The position numbers and the translations under genes are program-made. The notes beneath the pieces are model-generated. The model was given only the letters and a program-made list of their open reading frames with translations. It had not been told where the DNA came from and made no database searches. A DNA stretch of 64,000 nucleotides from Symsagittifera roscoffensis (lineage: Eukaryota > Xenacoelomorpha > Acoela > Convolutidae), in contig NC_087067.1 of assembly GCF_963678635.1 (NCBI RefSeq), positions 25,797,547-25,861,546 of the forward strand, given 5' to 3'. The stretch's first letter is position 1; each line of letters begins with the position of its first letter. Below are positions 21,755-34,729 of the stretch, piece after piece.

Positions 21755-24700
21755 CGAATTAAAACGAAAGAAAAAGACTTCCCTCAATTGGAACACTCCA
21801 AATGAAAGAAGCCAAGGACAATTGTCATCTCAAGTGAGTGTATTTTTGCTATTGCACTCACTGAGGTCTTCTTCCATATACCCTGCTATTGCTGCTTTTG
21901 TCCGAGCTGTCCTGTTAAGTAGCTCAGGGCAACGTTTGATCGAAAAAGTCTGTTTAACATTTAATTCAAGCAAAAGCTCTACCACAGTCGGTCAGTCCAA
22001 GTGCACGACAGTAGCGTTCAATTTTTACTATTCTCAGGTGAGCGTTTCTGAACCTAACACGCTCATCGAGTGTGTTCCCGGGTTGCCCAAGTTTTCCTAC
22101 CAAGCAGCTCAAGGCAGACACGCAATCAAAATAGCAATCAAAAAAATTTATTCGGGTACTTTGATGAACCCTTGTAGAATCCTAAGTCGCGATTCTCCGT
22201 GTCAAATGCTCTAAATACTCCTAAAATACACACCCTTAAGGTAGTCAAGCTTCTATTTTGAATCTAATGGGGTATTCAATGTGTCTTCTAATTTGCTTAT
22301 TGGGTCACTTCGGAGGGTAATTCAGGCAACTAAGTTTCTTCTGAGGGTTTCCCAAATTTTTCTAAGGAGGGTTTTTAGGAGCTTATTACACTCCGGAGGG
22401 TTCTTTCGGAGGATTTCCTAAATTATCCGAAATTTCAATTTATTTTTTTAAAGGGGTCTCCAACTGGTGACTAAATGACTTTAAATTGGCTAAATTTGTT
22501 CCGGAGGATTGTTTTAACTTCTTCAGAGGATAACCTAAAATTTTCTGCTCAACTAACTCCGGAGAATTGCTTCGGAGAGCTCCTCAAAATCAACGAAATC
22601 CAGCGTTTTCTCAGCGGAAAGCCTCCAGCTGTGATCTAATTAGCTAAAAACAAGGTTAGTTGAGCTGGTCAATCTTCCTTGTAGAATAAAACTAAAAATT
22701 TACAAAAATTCTTTCGCTCAGAGGGTTCCTTGAATTTAGACCCCCAAAATGATAAATTCTAGAAAAAGTTTTAATTTCAAACCTCCTATACTAAAAACTA
22801 TTATGGGTCAAAAATGAGCAAAAACTTCGATTTATGGTAGTAAAATTATTCCAATCAGTTTAGTAGTGTTTGAGATATCAAAAAAACACGCGTTTGCTAG
22901 ATTGCCCTTTTTTCAAGCCTATGGTTTTTAGCAATTTTTGTTGAAAAAGCTTAATTTTGCTTGAAAAAAGTGCAGTATCCTTGTGCAGTACTGAAAAATG
23001 TCAAAAAACCGACCAAATTTGGTTTAAAAATAAAATTTTAGCAAAAACTATCGGTTTTGAACCCTCCACATCCTTCCTGCTCCGAGGGTTGTTCTAAACC
23101 TGTTGTTGTAACTGAGGTCATTTTGCTAGCAACCTTCTAGTGCAAATTTTTTTTATCGCCTTGTCTCAAAAAATTCAAAATTTTGATTTTCTAAAAGATC
23201 ACCAAAAAGTTGGTCGAAAAAGACTCATTGTTTCGACTTCTCCTAATGCTTTCTCCGCGCGGTTTCTTTATAAGGGTGATTGAACTATATAGCAGCACTG
23301 CGCACATGCATTTTTTCGTGGGGAAAAGTTCGGATAACCTATATTTTGGGGTGAACGGTTGGACCAAAAATTGATATTTTTCGCTACAATCAGGGTCTTT
23401 TGGGTCTAACACGGGAAATGAATAAAATAAAAATTGGTTTCAACCTAATAGTAGTAGTTTATTGTTGGTACTATAGCCCTTTTATACAGGATATCCAAAA
23501 TAGGACACTTAACTTGGCATTTTGCAACCGATGGAGGGCAAAATTGGACCGGTCCGATTGTGTCCACCAACACTAAAGTTTAGTGGGACGACACTAAAAC
23601 GATACTAAAATTGTGCTTATATTATCCAACAGTCGTTGTGGATGATATCCTTGTTGCCCCTGCTGTGACTGGAGCGCGTCTGACAGTTTGTCGCTCTACC
23701 CTCTGGTGACCGGCAAAATTATCATTTAAGTGCTTAATTACTCAAACAAAACTCAAAGGAAGGTACCTGAACAACAACCAAAACATTTGATCTTTCGAAC
23801 AGGAAAAATACAAATCAACCTAAAACAACAATAAATTGGAATTTGTATTCACATCTCGTCCGGAAAGAATATATAAACTGTCATATCACGTTTTTTCACT
23901 GTATTTGGTCGTTTTCACTGTGTTTTACTGCTTTTTGAATGTTGTCGTTACTTTACTTGAACTTGAGTTGACTGAATTTGTTTAATCTGTATGAAACAAG
24001 TTTTCACTTTTTCGGCATTTTGGTGGCTTTTAATTGGTGCGTGGCTGTCCCACGTCGCAAATATTTTTACGACAAGTGCGAAAAGAAAAATTAAGTGTCA
24101 AATGGCTTAAGTGGTCAAAAAAAATTTTTTATCCAGAACAACCCTCACGGTGAATATTGTGAATATTTTAAATTTTGAGAAGAAAGTAAAAAAGAATATG
24201 ATGCCATTTATGGCACGCGGTGTGCTGAGGTAACGTTGATAAATTTTATTTTCTGATGTTAATTGTAAACTTATAGAACAACGCTGGATCACCTTTTGTT
24301 TATCACCCTGAGGTATGCGTTTAATGGGGACATTGATTAGGCTGTCCGGTGAGCATGTGGCTTTCCCAAGATGGCACAGCGGAATCTTCTAGTGTACTGA
24401 AAAACTAGGTTCTTTAATTACGAATTCGAAACAAAAACGAAGGTCGAATTATTTTTCAATATTCTAATTGAGCCAGGTGATCTTTGAGAAATAAAAAAAA
24501 CGGCCATTTTTATTGCAACACACACCCGGTGTTCAAGGACTGTTTCTGGTTACATCACGCGGACACGATAAGCTTCCTAAATGCGAGATCGAGTGGAGCC
24601 CAAAGGTGAGGTTGAACATAATATTCGGGACGGATCCGAAGTCTCCCGAGTAGAGGACATTAAGAAATAACGATGTTAATTCTCGGTGAGATCAGAGTTG

Positions 24701-25136
24701 GAGGCCCGCGCCTAAGAATCCTTTCAAACTATTAACATCCTCTTAGCTGCTGTATTACTTTGAACGAATTTATTCTAACTCATTACTAACTGAATATTTC
24801 AGAGCATGAGTAGTTGAGAGAGAGAAAAGAGTCAAGCCATCTCTAATTGCTCCGAGATATAGCTGTCATCATAAATAACTACTGTGGTTTTCGTGGTTTT
24901 CAGCCATGTTTTTAGTAATAATCTTTTATAGTTTGTCTGGGGATTGAAGACCCAGCTATGTGGTTTTTTCCAAATGTAAACAAAAGCTAAGTGAAAATCG
25001 TTTGGCTGATAGTCTAAAAGCTGTAACACAATGGTTTGCACTTAAACAGGCTGAAAATTAACTGTCTAGGTCAACATCGTCAAAACCCACCGAATTAGGG
25101 CAACTGACTTGAGCCACCCGCTGTGTAATTTCCGTG
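21755..25136 (+). repeat. Segmental-duplication blocks B+C, copy 2
   Basis: This is the second tandem unit, joined to copy 1 at the shared cgaa. It has single-copy B sequence without the 778-bp duplication. The C part starts at about 23623, and the conserved 3' half runs 24544-25136 with TACTAAC at 24784 and the acceptor ending at 24802. Differences from copy 1 are scattered substitutions and small indels. Confidence -1.
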
Positions 25137-26270
25137 CGAATGTTACAAACTCAAGTGTTTTTGTTATTTATTTAGAAGTTTTTTTGCTTTTTTTCTGGTG
25201 ACATTCCCATTTAATGACATGGTTGAAAAACATCAGTTTTTAAGCTGAATTTTGTGATAAACATACGATAAAGAACGTTGATTTGATCAACCTAATGCAG
25301 CATGAGTAACATTTTAGCTCTGTTTAAAAGATAGAGACAACAAGCTATTTACTATTGACGTCTTGTCTCCCTTTTCGCGTGCATATCAAAAATCCTAGAA
25401 ATATTTATTTTTGGTATAATATACAAAGCATTTGGGCTTAATATCTGCATTGATTAGTATAAGATCTTGAAATATAAATCTACACTGACACAAATGACCC
25501 TATAATTGAGTGAAGTGGATAAAAATTAAATTTTGACAAAATAAGCCATAAGAATTTTATTTTGAACTTACAAAACAATGGTGTTGCTGGAGGAGAATTG
25601 GAATTACTCGAAAGTTACCTTAGATATCGAAATCAGAGAGCAAAAACTGTTTTTTCGTTTTCCTCAGAACTGTCAGGAGCTGAGTTCCACAAGGTTGAAT
25701 TCTGGCCCCTCTTTTCTTCGTCATCTTTATCAACGATCTCCCGGAACGTGTCATTGTAAAGCGTTTTGATAATTCAGACGGTTATAAAACTAAGAGATCG
25801 TTCTGTAAATAGACGCGGCAAAAATATGGAAACGAAGCAGCCAGAACTTAACAAAACTGAATATAACAAATGTAAATTTCTGAAACTGACAGGAAACACA
25901 AGTATCTCGCTAAAGGGAAGAACACTGGTGCAAATAGAGAAGGAAAAGACCTCGGCATAAATGTTTCAACGGATACCTCTTGCTCAGCAAACGCAAGTAG
26001 AAGAAATGAGAAAGCAGCGAAAGCATTTTAACTATATAACTAAACATCGCAAACGGTACAAATTGGCACATCAGTAAGAACCTTTATAGAATCTATATCG
26101 TCCTATCATCTGAAACGGTGCAATTTAGTTGAAGGCCATTAAATCAGATTTGAGGAGGATTGAACACATTCAAGAAAAAGCCTCACGGGATCCTGCGAAC
26201 TAAAAGTTTGGATTAGAAAAAAGGTTAAAAAAATTTTCATTTTTGCCCCTAACCTTATATCATGAAAAGC
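25137..26270 (+). mobile_element. Block D copy 1: frameshifted CR1/Jockey-like RT fragment
   Basis: From about 25559 one frame reads LQNNGVAGGELELLESYLRY, the usual box before the PQG motif. The next box, PQG-stop-ILAPLFFVIFINDLPERV, is in another frame at about 25687-25752, so a shift and a stop separate them. Further down (about 26030-26200) is the decayed LINE region with a LYR-YIV-like motif. The catalytic FADD box is not visible. Other copies are at 32053-32680 and 39555-40090. It is a dead fragment. Confidence -1.
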
Positions 26271-27693
26271 TTTTTTCAAATGTTTTTCGACATAATCAAA
26301 AGCAGATACAACATCGAGTGGGAATGTTTCGTTTAAACGCAGTGCAATTTGGATTGCAGGAAGAGAGTGCAGGAATTGAAAATTTTTGAAACGCGAAATT
26401 TGTCGAAGCATAAACAACAAAGCAATTTCTGGACAAGAGGGTGCATTTTTACCAAATGCAATTGGAAAAAAGATTGGGTTCACTTTTTACAAGTTAGAAC
26501 ATCCAAAACAAAATTGCGGAAGTGTGCAATAAATGAATAAGTATAATCTCGAAGAAATTTGCTCATGGAGATCGACAAGTCTGTCAAAACTGCAGAAATC
26601 AACATAAACTCAAATGAACTAGAAAAACTGGAATTCGGTAACAGCAACTCCATTGGGTGCTTGCGCATATAGTAAACCTGGTTACCTTTTTTTATAGAAG
26701 CTCTGTCATAATGTCAGAAGACGGAACACAGCAAGGTGATCCTAGAGCCTCATCCCTTTTTGTGGAAACAATTCAGACACTAGTCAAACAGTTGGAGTCG
26801 AAAATCAACATCTGGTGTTTAGATGATGGAAATTCAGCCGACATCTGTAAAGTAGTACTCCGGTACTCTGGGACCTTAAAAACCTCTGAAATTGGAACAA
26901 ATTTACAGCCTGAGCCTAAACACTGAGAAGTGCGAACTTTGTTTTTTGGGACCGACTACGAGTACACAGTATATTTCAGTTTTAACATAATTTTGAAAAA
27001 AATGCCCCAAAACAAAAATAAAAAAAAGAAGAACTCCTGATTTTAGAATCTCCAATCGGCGAACTTTGCCAAAAAAAAATTGATCGACGAAAAAAATAAG
27101 GAAAGAAAAAATAGACGCCAATTATGGTTTTTATCTTCTAAAAAATTGCTTTAGCATGCCAAAACTCCATATTTATTGCGTACGAGCCCTTTTTTTTGCA
27201 AAATAGTTTTTCGGAACGCTTAGACAAATTACTAAGAAATTCGTTTTGCAAAGTCACTAATGTGAAATTTGATGATAACCAGTTTTACAAGCTGTTCTCC
27301 CGGCAGCCAATGGTGGCTTGGGCGTTTCTTCCGCTCGTTTACTAGCTTTACCCGTTTTCTTAGCCTCAGCAGAAGGAGCAAAAAATGCCTTAAGCAAAAT
27401 TTTTGGTTTGGAGCATGTGGAAAGAACCTATGATGATGCGCTTAAATGGTGGTTTGAACTTGGAAAAATTGAAATGGCTCCGTAAAATGAAATCCAAACA
27501 GAATGGACAGAATCAATTTTTGACAGCGAAACTGCAGAATTGATTTTACGCTTCGAACCAACTTGCAATAAAAACGGCCATTTTTATTGCAAAAACGCGC
27601 GCACACCAACACTGCAGCCAAATAACACACGAAAAGTGGTCGCGTGACAAGAGACGAAGAAGGAATAAGAAACAAAAGATATTGAATTGACGC
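26271..27693 (+). mobile_element. Block E copy 1: non-LTR RT fragment of the QQGDP type
   Basis: YRSSVIMSEDGTQQGDPRAS (from about 26690) and WCLDDGNSADICKVVLRYSG form the RT palm of a non-LTR family marked by QQGDP and (W/Y)xLDDG. The catalytic LDD is at about 26819-26827. About 27180-27480 has the thumb and downstream segment (the family's L.A.LP...GGLG.R and ALPAFLAS...A boxes) in broken frames. The fragment stops at about 27562, where it joins foreign sequence (aaaacggcca) and then the half-C repeat. The restriction-like-endonuclease part is absent here. Confidence -1.
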
Positions 27694-28283
27694 TTCCGGT
27701 TACATCACGCGGACACGATAAGCTGTCTAAAAGCGAGATCGAGTGGAGCCCGAAGGTTAGGTTGAGCATAATATTCGGGACGGATCTGAAATCTCTTGAG
27801 TAGAGGACATTAAGAAATAACGATGTTATTTCTCGGTGAGATCAGTGTTGGAGGCCCCGCGCCTAAGTGCCCCTCTCAAACTATTAACATCCTCTTAGCT
27901 GCTGTATTACCCTGAACGAATTTATTCTAACTCACTACTAACTGAATATTTCAGAGCTCGAGTAGTTGAGAGAGAAAAGAGTCAAGCCATCTCTAATTGC
28001 TCCGAGATATAGCTGTCGTCATAAATATCTACAGCTGTGGTTTTCAGCCATGTTTTTAGTATTAATCTTTTATAGTTTGTCTGGGGATCGGAGACCCAGC
28101 TATGTGATTTTTTCCAAATGTAAACAAAAAATAAGTAAAAATCGTTTGAATGATAGTCTGAAAGCTGTAACACAATGATTTGCTCTTAAACAGGCTAAAA
28201 ATGAACTGTCTAGGTCAAGATCGTCGAAAACCCACCGAATTAGGGCAACTGACTTGAGCCACCCGCTGTGTAATTTCAGTGCA
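27694..28283 (+). repeat. Half-C repeat, copy 3 of 7
   Basis: It begins ttccggttacatcacg directly after block E and carries TACTAAC at 27936 and an acceptor-like tttcag ending at 27954. A 70-codon open frame here is interrupted or altered in other copies and is not called. Confidence -1.
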
Positions 28284-28769
28284 AATTTTACAAACTCACG
28301 TGTTTTTGTTATTTATTTAGAAGTTTTTTTGCTGATTTTTTGGTGACATTCCCATTTAGTGACATGGTTGAAAAACATCAGTTTTTAAGCTGAATTTTGT
28401 GATAGACAGACGATAAAGAACGTTGATTTGATCAACCTAATGCAGTATGAGTAACATTATAGCTCTGTTTAAAAGATGGAGACAACAAGCTATTTACTAT
28501 TGCCGTCTTGTCTCCCTTTTCGGGTGCATATCAAAAATCCTAGAAATAATTATTTTTGGTATAATCTACAACGCATTTGGGCTTAATATCTGCAATGATT
28601 AGTATAAGATCACGAAATATAAATCTACACTGACACAAATGATCCTATAATTGAGTGAAGTGTATGAAAATTAAATTTTGACAAAATAAGCCATAAGAAA
28701 TTTTTTTTGAACTTAATTTTCAATACAACAGAAAACGAGAGAAATGAGATTTTAAGAGCTGACCTGATA
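28284..28769 (+). repeat. Block D 5' part, variant copy
   Basis: It matches the first about 420 bp of block D. After gaacttaa it carries a different end (attttcaatacaacagaaaa...) instead of the RT fragment. The same variant end recurs at 37871-38006, so it is an inherited junction. Confidence -1.
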
Positions 28770-29804
28770 TTACTTTACTTGAACTTGAGTTGACTGAAAT
28801 TGTTTAATATGTATGAAACCTTTTTTCACTTTGTGGCAATTTGGTGGCTTTTAACTGGTGCGTGGCTTCCCCACGTCGCAAATATTTTTACGACAAGTGC
28901 GAAAAGAAAAATTAAGTGTCAAATGGCTTAAGTGGTCAAAAAAATTTTTTATCCAGAACAACCCTCACGGTGAATATTTTAAATTTTTGAGAAGAAAGTA
29001 AAAAAGAATATGATGCCATTCATGGCACGCGGTGTGCTGAGGTAACGTTGATAAATTTTATTTTCTGATGTTAATTGTAAACTTATGGAACAACGCTGGA
29101 TCACCCTTTGTTTATCACCCTGAGGTATGCGTTTAATAGGGACATTGATTAGACTGTCCGGTGAGCATGTGGCTTTCCCCAGATGGCACAGCGGAATCTT
29201 CTATTGTACTGAAAAACTAGGTTCTTTAATTACGAATTCGAAACGAAAACGAAGGTCGAGGTATTTTTCAATATTCTAATTGAGCCAGGTGATCTCTGAG
29301 AAATAAAAAAAAAACGGCCATTTTTATTGCAACACACACCCGGTGTTCAAGGACTGTTTCCGGTTACATCACGCGGACACGATAAGCTGCCTAAATGCGA
29401 GATCGAGTGGAGCCCGAAGGTGAGGTTGAACATAATATTCAGGACGGATTCGAAGTCTCCCGAGTAGAGGACATTAAAAAATAACGATGTTAATTCTCGG
29501 TGAGATCAGAGTTGGAGGCCCCGCGCCTAAGAACCCTTTCAAACTATTAAGATCCTCTTAGCTGCTGTATTACCCTGAACGAATTTATTCTAACTCACTA
29601 CTAACTGAATATTTCAGAGCTCGAGTAGTTGAGAGAGAAAAGAGTCAAGCCATCTCTAATTGCTCCGAGATATAGCTGTCGTCATAGATATCTACAGCTG
29701 TGGTTTTCAGCCATGTTTTTAGAATTAATCTTTTATAGTTTGTCTGGGGATCGGAGACCCAGCTATGTGGTTTTTCTCCAAATGTTTACAAAAGCTAAGT
29801 AAAA
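28770..29804 (+). repeat. Block C, copy 3 (right-truncated)
   Basis: It starts at tactttacttgaacttgag and ends within aaaagctaagtaaaa, where block E takes over. The conserved half (from 29358) has TACTAAC at 29599 and the acceptor ending at 29617. Confidence -1.
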
Positions 29805-31043
29805 CAATTGGAATTGGAAAAAAGATTGGGTTCACTTTTTACAAGTTAGAACATCCAAAAAAAATCGCGGAAGTGTGCAATAAATGAATAAGTATAATCT
29901 CGAAGAAATTTGCTCATGGAGATTGACAAGTCTGTCAAAACTGCAGAAATCAACATAAACTCAAATGAATTAGAAAAAATGGAATTCGGTAACAGCAACT
30001 CCATTGGGTGCTTGCGCATATAGTAAACCTAGTTACCTTCTTTATAGAAGCTCTGTCATAATGTCAGAAGACGGAACACAGCAAGGTGATCCTAGAGCCT
30101 CATCCCTTTTTGTGGTAACAATTCAGACACTAGTCAAACAGTTGGAGTCGAAAATCAACATCTGGTGTTTAGATGATGGAAATTCAGCCGACATCTGTAA
30201 AGTAGTACTCCGGTACTCTGGGACCTTAAAAACCTCTGAAATTGGAACAAATGTACAGCCTGAGCCTAAACACTGAGAAGTGCGAACTTTGTTTTTTGGG
30301 ACCGACTACGAGTACACAGTATATTTCAGTTTTAACATAATTTTGAAAAAAATTCCTCAAAACAAAAATAAAAACAAAAGAAGAACTCCTGATTTTAGAA
30401 TCTCCAATCGGCGAACTTTGCCAAAAAGAATTGATTGACAAAAAAAATAAGGAAAGAAAAAATAGACGCCAATTATGGTTTTTATTTTCTGAAAAATTGC
30501 TTTAGCATGCCAAAACTCCATATTTATTGCGTACGAGCCCTTTTTTTTGCAAAATAGTTTTTCGGAACGCTTAGACAAATTACTAAGAAATTCGTTATGC
30601 AAGTCACTAATGTGAAATTTGATGATAACCAGTTTTACAAGCAGTTCTCCCGGCAGCCAAGGGTGGCTTGGGCGTTTCTTCCGCTCGTTTACTAGCTTTA
30701 CCCGTTTTCTTAGCCTCAGCAGCAGGAGCAAAAAATGCCTTAAGCGAAATTTTTGGTTTGGAGCATGTGGAAAGAACCTATGATGATGCGCTTAAATGGT
30801 GGTTTGAACTTGGAAAAATTGAAATGGCTCCGTAAAATGAAATCCAAACAAAATGGACAGAATCAATTTTTGACAGCGAAACTGCAGAATTGATTTTACG
30901 CTTCGAACCAACTTGCAATAAAAACGGCCATTTTTATTGCAACAACGCGCGCACACCAACACTGCAGCCAAATAACACACGAAAAGTGGTCGCGTGACAA
31001 GAGACGAAGAAGGAATAAGAAACAAAAGATTTTGAATTGACGC
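29805..31043 (+). mobile_element. Block E copy 2: QQGDP-type RT fragment
   Basis: It begins at caattggaattggaaaaaag, shorter at the 5' end than copy 1. The RT palm frame (30004-30276) is open through QQGDP and CLDDG. The thumb segment (30520-30835) is frameshifted. It ends at the same chimeric junction as copy 1 (near 30914), which shows these copies descend from one rearranged ancestor. Confidence -1.
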
Positions 31044-31633
31044 TTCCGGTTACATCACGCGGACACGATAAGCTGTCTAAATGCGAGATCGAGTGGAGCC
31101 CGAAGATTAGGTTGAACATAATATTCGGGACGGATCTGAAATCTCCCGAGTAGAGGACATTAAGAAATAACGATGTTATTTCTCGGTGAGATCAGTGTTG
31201 GAGGCCCCGCACCTAAGTGCCCCTCTCAAACTATTAAGATCCTCTTAGCTGCTGTATTACCCTGAACGAATTTATTCTAACTCACTACTAACTGAATATT
31301 TCAGAGCTCGAGTAGTTGAGAGAGAAAAGAGTCAAGCCATCTCTAATTGCTCCGAGATATAGCTGTCCTCATAAATATCTAAAGCTGTGGTTTTTAGCCA
31401 TGTTTTTAGTATTGATCTTTTATAGTTTGTCTGGGGATCGGAGACCCAGCTATGTGGTTTTTCTCCAAATGTAAATAAAAGCTAGTAAAAATCGTTTGGC
31501 TGATAGTCTGAAAGCTGTAACACAATGATTTGCTCTTAAACAGGCTAAAAATGAACTGTCTAGGTCAAGATCGTCAAAAGACCACCGAAATAGGGCAACT
31601 GACTTGAGCCACCCGCTGTGTAATTTCCGTGAA
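31044..31633 (+). repeat. Half-C repeat, copy 5 of 7
   Basis: It follows block E as at 27694. TACTAAC is at 31286, with the acceptor-like tttcag ending at 31304. Confidence -1.
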
Positions 31634-32764
31634 AATGTTACAAACTGAAGTGATTTTGTTATTTGTTTAGAAGTTTTTTTGCTAATTTTCTGGTGACATT
31701 CCCATTTAGTGACATGGTTGAAGAACATCAGTTTTTAAGCTGAATTTTGTGATAGACAGACGATAAAGAACGTTGATTTGATCAACCTAATGCAGTATGA
31801 GTAACATTATAGCTCTGTTTAAAAGATGGAGACAACAAGTTATTTACTATTGCCGTCTTGTTTCCCTTTTCGCGTGCATATCAAAAATCCTAGAAATTAT
31901 TATTTTTGGTATAATATACAAAGCAGTTGGGCTTAATATCTGCAAAGATTAGTATAAGATCACGAAATATAAATCTACACTGACACAAATGATCCTATAA
32001 TTGAGTGAAGTGTATGAAAATTAAAGTTCGACAAAATAAGTCATAATAAACTTATTTTGAATTTACAAAACAATGGTGTTGCTGGAGGAGTATTGAAATT
32101 ACTCGAAAGTTACCTTAGATGTCGAAATCAGAGAGCAAAAACGGACGATTCGTTTTCCTCAGGACTGCCAGGAGCTGAATTCCACAAGGTTCAATTCTGG
32201 CCCCTCTGTTATTTGTCATCTTTATCAGCAATCTCCCGGAACGTGTCATTGCAAGGCGTTTTGATAATTCAGACGGTTATAAAACTAAGAGATCGTTCTG
32301 TAAATAGACGCGGCTAACATATGGAAACGAAGCAGCCAGAATTTATTAAAACTGAATATAACAAATGAAAAACTCAGAAACTGACAGGAAACACAAGTAT
32401 CTCGCTAAAGGCAAGAACACTGGTGTAAATAGAGAAGGAAAAGACCTCGGCATAAATGTTTCAAAGGATACCTCTTGCTCAGCAAACGCAAGTAGAAGAA
32501 ATGAGAAAGCAGCGAACGCAATTTAACTATAAAACTAAACATCGCAAACGGTACAAATTGGCACATCAGTAAGAACCTTTATAGAAGCTACATCGTCCCG
32601 TACATCTGAAACGGTGCAATTTAGTTGAAGGCCACTAAATCAGATTTGAGGAAGATTGAAACGTTCAAGAAAAACCCTCACGGGATCCTGGGGAACTAAA
32701 AGTTTGGACTTTAAAAAAGGTTAAAAAAATTTTCATTTTTGCTCCTAACCTTATATCATGAAAA
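31634..32764 (+). mobile_element. Block D copy: CR1/Jockey-like RT fragment
   Basis: The frame 32057-32317 reads NNGVAGGVLKLLESYLRCRN, followed out of frame by the PQG box, as in the 25.1-kb copy. It ends in atatcatgaaaag, where block A copy 2 begins. Block E, which follows D in the other copies, is missing here because of this breakpoint. Confidence -1.
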
Positions 32765-34729
32765 GATTGGTATTGCATGCATTGTTTTATACAGCAAGTG
32801 AAGTGAAAAGGGTTCATACTCCCCCAAAGACCGTTGTTTGTCTTTTTATTAATTTGAACTGGCATATTTTTGAGCAACCCTGACCACCTGATTAACTAGC
32901 TGGTAGCGTCGGCTATTCTTAGTGCGTTGGTGTCAAAAAGCTTTGTGTAATGATTCATTCATGGTCGTTTTTGCCGCTATTTATTCCTGAAAAAATTATC
33001 GCTTGGCCGTTTAACTGAGAAACTGAAATTCGGAAAAAAAATTTTTTGGTCTCCCTGTCAGCTTCTGTCAGAATTACTGCCCAGGTTGCCTGCCCATGGA
33101 AGTCAATCCCTGGAGCATCCCTGGAGCCACGCCTAGCCAGGGGAAAAACCAGGTCAAAGTCTTGCAAGAACTTTCCTGGCTTTCCTAGATCAGTCTAAGA
33201 GTCAAGGGCTGCTTTTCAAAGAATTATGCTAGCAACCAGGGCTGGAATCCCAGGTTTTTTAATGCAAAATTTAGAATCGGCATTTGGCTACAAACCTGGC
33301 TGAAAGCTAAAAAAAATTGGTTTCGAGCGAGCTCACATAGGTAGGAAACCAACAGGAAGGTACATCTTTCATTCTTTCATCTGGAAATATATCGATTTTT
33401 TTTCGGATTATTTTTTATACAAAATTACATACAGTAGGAGTTAAAAAACACTCCTCAACTAAGCAAGATAGTAAAAACGAAATTTCAATGCATTCAAAAT
33501 TTAGTTTTTTGAAAAAACAACCAATAAGTTTTTTAGGACTTTTCAGACTTTTCGAAAAAAACAAACTTGGACTTTTTAACTGCTTATGGATATAATGATG
33601 GGATATACATAGAGTGTTTCCTTAGGACATATCCCAAACAAAGTCCGATTGTTGCCAAGTTTTTGGTGAAACCTTTGCTTTTTTTTGACTCACAAGACTG
33701 GTTTACCAATATTTTTCTTTTTCATGAAAACAAACGTTTTTTTGTTCTTACGTAAATCAGCTAAGATGAAACACCAAAGGTTAAGACAGGTTTATCTTAG
33801 TTGAAAAAAAATTCAAAAGTTTTTGAATTCTCGCCAGGATTCCTAGACAGATCCTTCTAGTAACTCCAGGATTGCCCTGTACCCTTTGATTTCCTATCAG
33901 GAAGTCTAAGGTTTTCCCCTGTCTAGTTAACCCGGTTTGTGATGGTCCCTATTACATTATGAACCATATCCTGCCAATCGGCATCTTCTCCTAGCAGAAA
34001 GCTCTCGATCAGAAGATGCCAACCTTGCTACACCTTATAAGGCTTGCGCTCAGAGGCTTTCGGTCGTATTTTACATAAAAACAAAACACGTGCTCAGAAG
34101 GGCCGAGCCGTCTTCTACATCCGAAGACTCATGCTCGGAAGAGTCCAAATGTGCTGCACAAAAAAATCTCGTCTTCGGACAAAAATCATTATATTGCACC
34201 CGAACGACTGCGGAAGGATTGAAGCCTTCCGAGTAGTAACGATTGTACTGTTAGGGTTGAGTTGTAGCATTGGCTATGTCTCGACTTAAACTTTCGCATA
34301 CTACCTGTTCTGAGTCTAGGTATGTTAGTTACTTAGCCTAATGAGTGTTTTCGTTCCAGGTGCTAAGACGAGTGATGTAACGAAAGTTTTTGACGACAGT
34401 GCAAAAGTTCAGAAAAATATATCAATACTTGATTTTTTTAAAAAGTGTTGAAAGTAGTTCTACTCAAGACTAAACACCGGGTGTGCCCAGTGATGAGAAA
34501 AATTTAATCCCTCTCAAGTATCTTTTTTCTAACATTATACCAGAAGTATAAGTCTTAAAAACCGACACACGCAAAAGACGACTGACGATTATATAGTAAC
34601 ACACCCTATAGGTGACAGCGATCTCTCGTATCAGTATCAATTTACCATTGCAGCTTTATCAAATTACTTCCAAATTTTGAAATCATGCAATTTGTTTTCA
34701 AAAATAGCAGTGATAATTTCAAAATAGAA
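32765..34729 (+). repeat. Segmental-duplication block A, copy 2
   Basis: It is nearly identical to 15619-17600. The junction with D shares only gatt, a microhomology. It includes the same foldback and the same two unrecognised short open frames (33567-33755 and 34044-34289) as copy 1. Confidence -1.

Noticed and set aside
26139-26483. 114-codon minus-strand open frame in block E, partly kept in another copy
   Set aside because: The copies are recent duplicates, so shared openness is not evidence. No recognisable domain, and the + strand carries the RT.
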